NCBI RefSeq assembly: GCF_030209435.1
Contig: NZ_JARVRX010000001.1
Location: 1-64,000, forward strand
Source of the DNA: Mycolicibacterium sp. lyk4-40-TYG-92
GTDB lineage: Bacteria; Actinomycetota; Actinomycetes; Mycobacteriales; Mycobacteriaceae
DNA: 64,000 nt
Direction: 5' to 3'
The notes beneath the pieces are model-generated. The model was not told where the DNA came from. It made no database searches and saw nothing but the letters and a program-made list of their open reading frames with translations. Both the position numbers and the translations under genes were made by a program. Shown here one piece after another: positions 58,502 to 64,000 of this stretch. Position 1 is the stretch's first letter. Each line of letters opens with the position of its first letter.

Positions 58502-58979
58502 CAAGCGCATGGGGCCGACCGACCTCCTGACCATCGGGGAGATCGTGAAGCGGACGGGAGTCTCCGCGTCCGCATTGCACTTCTATGAGCGAAAAGGGCT
58601 GATCCACCCCGAGCGCACGTCGGGCGGGACGCGGCTGTACCCGCGTCACCTGGAGCGTCGCATCGCCGTCATCCAGGTGGCGAAGCGGCTCGGGATTCCG
58701 CTCAGCGAGGTGGCCGAGCACTTTCGGACGCTGCCCGACGACCGGATGCCGTCACTGCGGGACTGGACCAGGCTCAACAAGCGGTGGCGGGCGCAACTGC
58801 GCGAACGGCAGCTCGAGTTGGAGCGGCTTCAGTCGGAGATGGACCAGTGCATCGGGTGCGGGTGCATCTCGCTGAACCATTGTCTGGTCATCAACCCCGG
58901 CGACACACTCGCCGCCGAAGGGCCCGGAGCTCGGCGACTGCTACCGTTCGACGGAGCGAATCCGGCTGGTGCCGAATAG
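58491..58979 (+). CDS. soxR: Redox-sensing transcriptional regulator SoxR
   Basis: The 162-aa MerR-family protein has the winged helix (LTIGEIVKRTGVSASALHFYERKGL), a dimerisation helix and the 2Fe-2S motif C120-x2-C123-x-C125-x5-C131 (CIGCGCISLNHC). Such proteins sense redox-active compounds through cluster oxidation and activate a small regulon in actinobacteria. ATG at 58491 is probably leaderless. A palindrome over the start suggests autorepression. It is not adjacent to an obvious target; a weak divergent frame is discussed in the findings. Confidence 0.93.
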   Translation: MVEIKRMGPTDLLTIGEIVKRTGVSASALHFYERKGLIHPERTSGGTRLYPRHLERRIAVIQVAKRLGIPLSEVAEHFRTLPDDRMPSLRDWTRLNKRWRAQLRERQLELERLQSEMDQCIGCGCISLNHCLVINPGDTLAAEGPGARRLLPFDGANPAGAE

Positions 58980-58988
58980 GATTCGCCG

Positions 58989-60029
58989 TCAGGATTCCGG
59001 CAGGTCGTCGTTCAGCCGGTCGCCGGCGGCCACCAGCTCGCCGTAGGTCGGCAGCCGCAGCGACAGCAGGCCGGCGAAGGTGTCGTCGGCGACCTGGAGC
59101 CGGTGTGCGGTGACGTGAATCGGCACCCACCCGCCGTCGTTGGCGCGCAACCGGAGCACTCGCGACGTCGGTCCGCTGCCGAATTCGACCGTCATGACGG
59201 CCATCTCGGCGATCTCGTTCGGGTGCACCACCGTTTCGGACGTCGCGTCGGCGCTCCAGTCGAAGAGCGGACAGGGCCCGTCGATCCACTTGATCAACTT
59301 CCAGGTGTTGAGGTCCACCAGGGCGCGGTACACGCCGGGCACCCCCGGGCCGCCCGCGATCTGCTGCGCGCGGTCGAGCGGGGTGGCCGTCGGATTGTCG
59401 CGGACACCGCGCCAGTTCATGGCCCGGCAGATGAGCCGATCCCGGTCGTCCTCGTCGGGCTCGTTCAGTACCCGCGCGGCGAACCCGACGCTGATGGGCC
59501 GGCCCCGGAAATCGGTCATTTCCCAAGTGCTTGTGAAGGTTTGGCCGGGTTCGGGTTTGAGCACCGCGGAGATGACCCGCGCCTCGTTCGGGTTGAGCTT
59601 GCGGGTCTGCAGGTCGTCGGCGAACGCACGGCCGTGCGTGGCCTCGGCTGCCGGGTTGAGACCGCTGTTGGCCAGCGACTCCATGGTGTCGGTCGCGATG
59701 CCGCCCGTCAGGTCCCACTTCAGCGGGCCCGGGATCATCCGGTCGGGCGGATCGGCATCCGGTGCGCCGACCCAGACGTGGACGCCATGGATGCGGCCGT
59801 CGGTCATCTGTACCACTTCGGTCCGGATCACCCGGTCGCTCTTGGGTGTGATGCTCGTCAGCGGCAGGCCGGCGCGCACGGTTTCCCCGATGGCCGACTG
59901 GATGGCCATCAGGCTCGCGTTGCGCCGCAGGAAAGTGCTGATGGGAACCATGTCCTGGGTTTGCTGCCCCAATGCGACGACGGCAGGTTCGGCGCCGAGG
60001 GTCTCGACGAGGAGCCAGTCGTCCGTCAT
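58989..60029 (-). CDS. PAS-like / DUF5593 domain protein (Rv3651-like)
   Basis: The 346-aa protein has a domain of PAS/GAF type in the N-terminal half, with strands such as IHGVHVWVGAPD, then a second in the C-terminal half (GGPGVPGVYRALVDLNTWKLIKWIDGPCPLFDW, then VVHPNEIAEMAV), followed by a beta-rich end (GWVPIHVTAHRL). It resembles a DUF5593/DUF5628 protein whose M. tuberculosis member, Rv3651, was described with PAS folds. It has no catalytic or output domain, so it probably binds a ligand. It lies 57 nt downstream of the helicase on the same strand. Confidence 0.75.
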   Translation of the reverse strand: MTDDWLLVETLGAEPAVVALGQQTQDMVPISTFLRRNASLMAIQSAIGETVRAGLPLTSITPKSDRVIRTEVVQMTDGRIHGVHVWVGAPDADPPDRMIPGPLKWDLTGGIATDTMESLANSGLNPAAEATHGRAFADDLQTRKLNPNEARVISAVLKPEPGQTFTSTWEMTDFRGRPISVGFAARVLNEPDEDDRDRLICRAMNWRGVRDNPTATPLDRAQQIAGGPGVPGVYRALVDLNTWKLIKWIDGPCPLFDWSADATSETVVHPNEIAEMAVMTVEFGSGPTSRVLRLRANDGGWVPIHVTAHRLQVADDTFAGLLSLRLPTYGELVAAGDRLNDDLPES

Positions 60030-60086
60030 GGCCGTAAGTTTATCCGTTTTGCCGCACTTTGCTCTGCCCGGTGTCGGCCGGCGGGC

Positions 60087-62429
60087 CTACTTCCCGTGGG
60101 CCGCCAAAGTGTCGACTACCAGGCGAAGTACCTGGACAGCACCGGCTTTGTCCAGAGGATCGTTCGCGTTGCCGCACTTGGGCGATTGCACACAGGAGGG
60201 GCAACCGTGACGGCACTCACATGCCTCGATCGCCGCGGCCGTGGCGGACCACCAGGTGGACAGCTGCCGGAACCCGCGGTCGGCGAAACCGGCACCGCCC
60301 GGATAGCCGTCATACACGAAAATCGTTGGCAGACCGGATAAATCGCCGGGAGCGGGGCCGGATGCGGTGGACACCCCGCCGATGTCGCCCCGGTCGCAAC
60401 TGGCCACCAGCGGCAGCAGACCTATCGCGGCATGCTCGGCGGCGTGCAGTGACCCGGGTACGCGCAGCTGGTCAATTCCCTTGTCCAGCAATATCTCCGG
60501 GGTCATGGTGCACATGACCGCCATGGTGTCCAGGGTGCGGGTCGGCATGTCCAGGTCGACGAAGTCGAGCACGGTGCCGTCCATGGCCCGGCGCAGGAAA
60601 CCCACCACGGTGTTGGACACCGATACCGGCACGAGGCCCATCGCGACGGAGCCGAACCGGTGGATCTCGCCGGTACCCCGCACACTGATGTCCGTGACCT
60701 CGCGGGCCGACGTGGTGTACCCGGGATTCTCGGCGTGCACGAAGGCGACCCCGGCCTCGAAGTCGAGTGCGTCCACCAGGAACGTCTCGCCCTGGTGCAG
60801 GTGGACCGCCCCCGGGTGCACCGAGGCCGGCGCCTGCCCGGCGCCGGTACTGCCCAGCATGCGGCCGGTGCCGGACTCCAGGATGGCGATCTGCCCGCCG
60901 GAGGAGCCCCGGATGTCCACGGCGGGATGCGGATCCACGCCGGGCGCCGGGAAATAGCCGGCGGGACGCTTGCGCAGCAGGCCGTCGTCGACGAGGGACT
61001 CGGCCACCGCTTCGGCGTCCCACATCCGCACCTCGGCCGGGGTCAGTGGGAGTTCGGTTGCCGCGCACAACAATTGCGGCGACAGCACGTAGGGATTGCC
61101 GGGATCGATGACGATCCGCTCGATGGGCTTGTCGAGCAGCGCGGCGGGGTGGTGGACCAGGTAGGTGTCGAGTGGGTCGTCCCGGGCGATCAGCACGATC
61201 AACGCGCTCTGACCGCGCCGTCCGGCCCGGCCGGCCTGCTGCCAGAACGAGGCCACCGTGCCGGGGAACCCGGCCAGCACCACCGCGTCGAGCCCGGCGA
61301 TGTCGACGCCCAGTTCCAGGGCGTTGGTGGTCGCCAGGCCGCGCAATTCGCCTTCTGTCAGAGCATGTTCCAGCGCCCGGCGGTCCTCGGCGAGATACCC
61401 GGCACGGTACGACGCCACCAGCGGGGCCAACTCGGGTGCGACGTTCTCCAGCCGCGCCCGCGCGCCGAGCGCGGTCAACTCGGCACCGATGCGCGAGCGG
61501 ACGAAGGTCAGGGTGCGGGCGCCTTCCGCGATCAGGTCGGCCATCACGCGGGAGGCCTCGGTGCCCGCGGCGCGGCGGACCGGGGCACCGTTCTCGCCGA
61601 TGAGATCGGTGAGCAGCGCGGGCTCCCACAGCGCCACCGTGCGGCCGCCGTGCGGCGACCCGTCCTCGGTGACGGCCGTGACGGTGTGGCCGAGCAGCTC
61701 GGATGCCGTCTGCGCCGGGGCGGCCGTGGTCGCGCTGGCGAACACCACTGTGGGTGAGGACCCGTAACGGTCGCACAGGCGCAGCAGCCGGCGCAGCACC
61801 ATCGCCACGTTCGAGCCGAAAATGCCTCGGTAATAGTGACATTCGTCGATCACCACGAACTTCAGCTGACGCAGGAACACCGCCCACCGGGAATGGCTGC
61901 GCAGCAGCGAAAGGTGCACCATGTCAGGGTTCGAGAAGATCCACCGCGACCGCTCCCGCGCGAATTGCCTTGCCTCGGTAGAGCTGTCGCCGTCATAGGC
62001 GGACGGTGTCGTGTTGGTGAGGCCGGGGATCGTGGCGCACAGCGACTGCGCGGCCCGCAGCTGGTCGTGGCCCAGCGCCTTGGTGGGGGACAGGTAGAGG
62101 GCGCGGGCGTGTATGTCGGTTCGCAGCGCGTGCAGGATCGGCAGTTGGTAGGCCAGGGACTTACCGGATGCGGTGCCTGTCGCGATCACCACATGCCGTC
62201 CGGCGTGCGCCAATTCGGCCGCGGACACCTGATGCGACCACGGCTGCGCCACACCACGATCGGTGAAGGCCCGCACGACGTCGGCGTCAACCCAAGCGGG
62301 CCAGGGCATTCGGCGCGCCGGGCGCGGCGCCAGGTCGGCGACGTGCCGCAGCGGCTGCTCGTCGGCCGGGGTGCCGTCCAGCGCCGCCGACAACAGCTCG
62401 CGCCCGAAGTTCGACTCTCCCTGCGTCAC
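60087..62429 (-). CDS. DEAD/DEAH-box helicase with C-terminal DUF1998 zinc region
   Basis: The 780-aa SF2 helicase has VIATGTASGKSLAYQLP (Walker A, Lys near residue 89), VVIDECHYYRG (motif II, DECH), SATT (motif III), ATNALELGVDIAGLDAVVLAG (motif V) and QQAGRAGRRGQ (motif VI). The C-terminus has CECRHGCPSCVQSPKCGN, the four-Cys DUF1998 zinc site. This is the Lhr/MrfA-like DNA helicase group, some of which act in DNA repair. The counterpart is Rv3649. It is divergent from cspA; 181 bp lie between. Confidence 0.92.
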   Translation of the reverse strand: MTQGESNFGRELLSAALDGTPADEQPLRHVADLAPRPARRMPWPAWVDADVVRAFTDRGVAQPWSHQVSAAELAHAGRHVVIATGTASGKSLAYQLPILHALRTDIHARALYLSPTKALGHDQLRAAQSLCATIPGLTNTTPSAYDGDSSTEARQFARERSRWIFSNPDMVHLSLLRSHSRWAVFLRQLKFVVIDECHYYRGIFGSNVAMVLRRLLRLCDRYGSSPTVVFASATTAAPAQTASELLGHTVTAVTEDGSPHGGRTVALWEPALLTDLIGENGAPVRRAAGTEASRVMADLIAEGARTLTFVRSRIGAELTALGARARLENVAPELAPLVASYRAGYLAEDRRALEHALTEGELRGLATTNALELGVDIAGLDAVVLAGFPGTVASFWQQAGRAGRRGQSALIVLIARDDPLDTYLVHHPAALLDKPIERIVIDPGNPYVLSPQLLCAATELPLTPAEVRMWDAEAVAESLVDDGLLRKRPAGYFPAPGVDPHPAVDIRGSSGGQIAILESGTGRMLGSTGAGQAPASVHPGAVHLHQGETFLVDALDFEAGVAFVHAENPGYTTSAREVTDISVRGTGEIHRFGSVAMGLVPVSVSNTVVGFLRRAMDGTVLDFVDLDMPTRTLDTMAVMCTMTPEILLDKGIDQLRVPGSLHAAEHAAIGLLPLVASCDRGDIGGVSTASGPAPGDLSGLPTIFVYDGYPGGAGFADRGFRQLSTWWSATAAAIEACECRHGCPSCVQSPKCGNANDPLDKAGAVQVLRLVVDTLAAHGK

Positions 62430-62610
62430 AAGATGAATTGTTAACCACAGATCGCTGTGCGACTGTCGCGACGGCGTGGAACATGGTTGACTGATCTTGG
62501 TCGCAGCTTCTGTGTTCGTGTGTCAACACCCGGGAACGTCGCCTGCGTTCCCGGTACACCGGAAGACTCGGTGGATCGCACCCGCAGTAACAGAAGGAAA
62601 TGAAGGACAA

Positions 62611-62814
62611 ATGCCACAGGGGACTGTGAAGTGGTTCAACCCGGAGAAGGGTTACGGCTTCATTGAGCAGGAAGGTGGCGGAGGCGACGTCTTCGTCCAC
62701 TACAAGCAGATTCAGTCCAACGGGTTCCGCACCCTGGAAGAGAATCAGAAGGTCGACTTCGAGGTCGAGCAGGGCGCCAAGGGCCCGCAGGCTCTCAACG
62801 TCCGCCCCATCTGA
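62611..62814 (+). CDS. cspA: Cold shock protein CspA
   Basis: The 67-aa OB-fold protein has both RNA-binding motifs, KGYGFIEQ (RNP1) and VFVHYKQI (RNP2). It binds single-stranded nucleic acid as an RNA chaperone. The start is clear with GAAGGA upstream. The 180-bp leader region to the helicase probably includes the long 5' UTR usual for cold-shock genes; no obvious hairpin was identified. A strong terminator follows. Confidence 0.97.
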   Translation: MPQGTVKWFNPEKGYGFIEQEGGGGDVFVHYKQIQSNGFRTLEENQKVDFEVEQGAKGPQALNVRPI

Positions 62815-62831
62815 GGCTCAGAGACTGACAC

Positions 62832-62868
62832 AACGCCCCCGCATCGTCTGCGACGAAGTGGGGGCGTT
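62832..62868 (+). terminator. Terminator downstream of cspA
   Basis: AACGCCCCC (62832-62840) pairs with GGGGGCGTT (62860-62868), followed by TCGTATC; it separates cspA from the next gene. Confidence 0.82.
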
Positions 62869-62935
62869 TCGTATCAGCGGGTAGTCGCGCCCGGCCTCCC
62901 TGCCTTTTGGTCTGGGCTGGCCTACTGTCGGCAGA

Positions 62936-63529
62936 GTGAGTCAGCTGTCCTTCTTCTCGGCCGAGTCGGTGCCGCCTGCGGTCGCCGACCTGACTGGGTT
63001 GCTCGCCGCGCCGGGACAGGTCGTCCGGGCCGGCGATGGCGCGGACGGCCGAAAAGTCCGCCTGTCCGTCGTCGTCGACGCGTTGTGGCGGGCCGAGGCG
63101 CTGGCCGAGATGATCGCCGAGGCCGGACTGAAGCCCGAGATCACCCACACCGACGAGAAGACCCCGCTGGTGCGCACCGAGGCCGACGCGAGGCTGGCCC
63201 GGATGGCCGGGGACTGGACCCGCGGTGCGGTCAAAACCGTGCCCGACGGGTGGTTGCCGGGCCCCCGCGAGCTGCGCGCCTGGGTGCTCGCCGCAGGTGT
63301 CGCGGAACCGAATGGGTACCTTTTGGGTTTGGATCCGCACGCACCGGATACCCATTCGACGTTGGCGTCGGCACTTATGCGAGTCGGGATCGCGCCAACC
63401 TTGATCGGCACCAGGGGTCATCATCCGGCCCTGCGGATCAGCGGCCGTCGGAGGCTGTTGCGCCTGGTAGAGAACGTGGGCGAGCCGCCCGGGTTCACGG
63501 AGGCGTTTCTCCAATGGCCCCGGATTTAG
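62936..63529 (+). CDS. Conserved hypothetical protein (Rv3647c-like)
   Basis: The 197-aa protein, starting with GTG, has no recognised motif beyond a compact alpha/beta pattern; AEALAEMIAEAGLKPEI and LRAWVLAAGVAEPNGYLLGLDPHAPD are helical segments near the middle. RGHHPALRISGRRRLLRLVENVG near the end suggests a basic, possibly nucleic-acid-binding surface. M. tuberculosis has a gene of like length (Rv3647c) between cspA and topA. Function unknown. Confidence 0.75.
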   Translation: MSQLSFFSAESVPPAVADLTGLLAAPGQVVRAGDGADGRKVRLSVVVDALWRAEALAEMIAEAGLKPEITHTDEKTPLVRTEADARLARMAGDWTRGAVKTVPDGWLPGPRELRAWVLAAGVAEPNGYLLGLDPHAPDTHSTLASALMRVGIAPTLIGTRGHHPALRISGRRRLLRLVENVGEPPGFTEAFLQWPRI

Positions 63530-63530
63530 G

Positions 63531-63560
63531 GGATGCAGCCCGTATATTTTGGCCGCATCC
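63531..63560 (+). terminator. Hairpin between the Rv3647c-like gene and topA
   Basis: GGATGC-(A)-GCC pairs with GGC-(C)-GCATCC around CGTATATTTT directly after the stop. It could end the upstream transcript or sit in the topA leader. Confidence 0.5.
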
Positions 63561-63674
63561 GGTTTGCGTAGGCTCGCGCGGAGTGTCAAATTGTGACTTG
63601 CCTTGGAACCGGATGACCGTTAGGCATTCATTCGGTGTCCTAGTGCCGACCAAGAAGTGGAGCGTATAGATACG

Positions 63675-64000
63675 GTGGCTGACCTCGATGGTGCCGGTAG
63701 CGGCAGCCGGGTCCGGCGACTCGTCATAGTCGAGTCGCCTACCAAGGCGCGCAAGATTGCCGGTTACCTCGGCTCCAACTATGTCGTCGAATCGTCGCGC
63801 GGACACATTCGCGACCTGCCGCGGAACGCCGCGGACGTGCCGGCCAAATATAAAGGTGAGGCCTGGGCGCGCCTCGGCGTGAACGTCGACGACAACTTCG
63901 AGCCGCTGTACATCGTCAGCCCGGATAAGAAGGCCACGGTCACCGAGCTCAAGGACCTGCTCAAGGGTGTCGACGAGCTCTACCTCGCGACGGACGGTGA
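63675..64000 (+). CDS. topA: DNA topoisomerase I, N-terminal part (cut by window edge)
   Basis: The first 108 codons of TopA are present: GTG start, RRLVIVESPTKARKIAGYLG (the TOPRIM motif with the catalytic Glu), then SRGHIRDLPRNAADVPAKYK and YIVSPDKKATVTELKDLL. TopA relaxes negative supercoils and is essential in mycobacteria. An ATG or other GTG close to 63675 was not found in frame upstream. The gene continues beyond the right edge. Confidence 0.95.
   Translation, partial: MADLDGAGSGSRVRRLVIVESPTKARKIAGYLGSNYVVESSRGHIRDLPRNAADVPAKYKGEAWARLGVNVDDNFEPLYIVSPDKKATVTELKDLLKGVDELYLATDG

Overview
The window is a high-GC actinobacterial chromosome segment. Gene content and gene order point to a mycobacterium, probably a fast-growing Mycolicibacterium. 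Diagnostic genes are a 13E12-type DUF222/HNH gene under a SOS box, the egtABCDE operon, whiB4, crp, marP, ponA2, ssd with a tad locus, an lfrR/lfrA-like efflux pair, a GjpA-like envelope protein and two mycobacterial small RNAs. From leuA to topA the order follows, inverted, the M. tuberculosis Rv3710-to-Rv3646c stretch as I remember it. No plasmid, phage or CRISPR signal was seen.

Layout. 0-1.6 kb: SOS-controlled DUF222/HNH gene beside a short tandem repeat. 1.6-7.7 kb: a set not in the M. tuberculosis order, made of a carotenoid-cleavage-type oxygenase, two polytopic membrane proteins, a one-helix protein and a small lipoprotein, with a divergent TetR gene. 7.7-12.7 kb: leuA with a leader peptide, ask and asd. 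12.7-18.4 kb: secreted or small proteins, a guanyl-specific RNase with barstar, an Old Yellow Enzyme gene and a broken SDR gene. 18.5-24 kb: ergothioneine operon. 24-28.4 kb: two methyltransferases, an aldo/keto reductase, a PadR regulator and a cation/proton antiporter. 28.4-33 kb: GjpA-like protein, lfrA/lfrR and tRNA-Pro. 33-43 kb: ponA2 operon, whiB4, paired Get3/ArsA-like ATPases, a DUF4177/RidA/MBL operon and crp. 43-51 kb: nth, a thioredoxin-like gene, a NUDIX gene, marP, an epoxide-hydrolase-like gene, a secreted protease and acs. 51-58.4 kb: a degenerate Fic protein, Ms1-type RNA, a HAD phosphatase, 6C RNA and ssd-tad. 58.4-64 kb: soxR, a PAS-like protein, a DEAD/DEAH helicase, cspA and topA (cut by the right edge).

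Genes are tightly packed with many 4-nt GTGA/ATGA overlaps, which fix many start codons. Regulatory DNA is unusually readable. There is a perfect LexA box touching the DUF222 start codon. A three-leucine leader peptide precedes leuA, with two competing helices, one covering the leuA ribosome binding site. Operators lie on lfrR and soxR, an inverted repeat precedes whiB4, CRP-like sites lie at crp and at the Ms1 promoter, and DnaA-box-like sequences precede ssd.

The best candidate for an undescribed system is the five-gene set at 1.6-6.9 kb. Its largest membrane protein carries the same Asp/His motif twice and ends in an extracytoplasmic domain resembling YtkA/FixH-type proteins. It is translationally coupled to a one-helix protein and a cupredoxin-like lipoprotein, and sits beside a divergent TetR gene. 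All functional statements rest on motif reading and memory of families; no searches were run.
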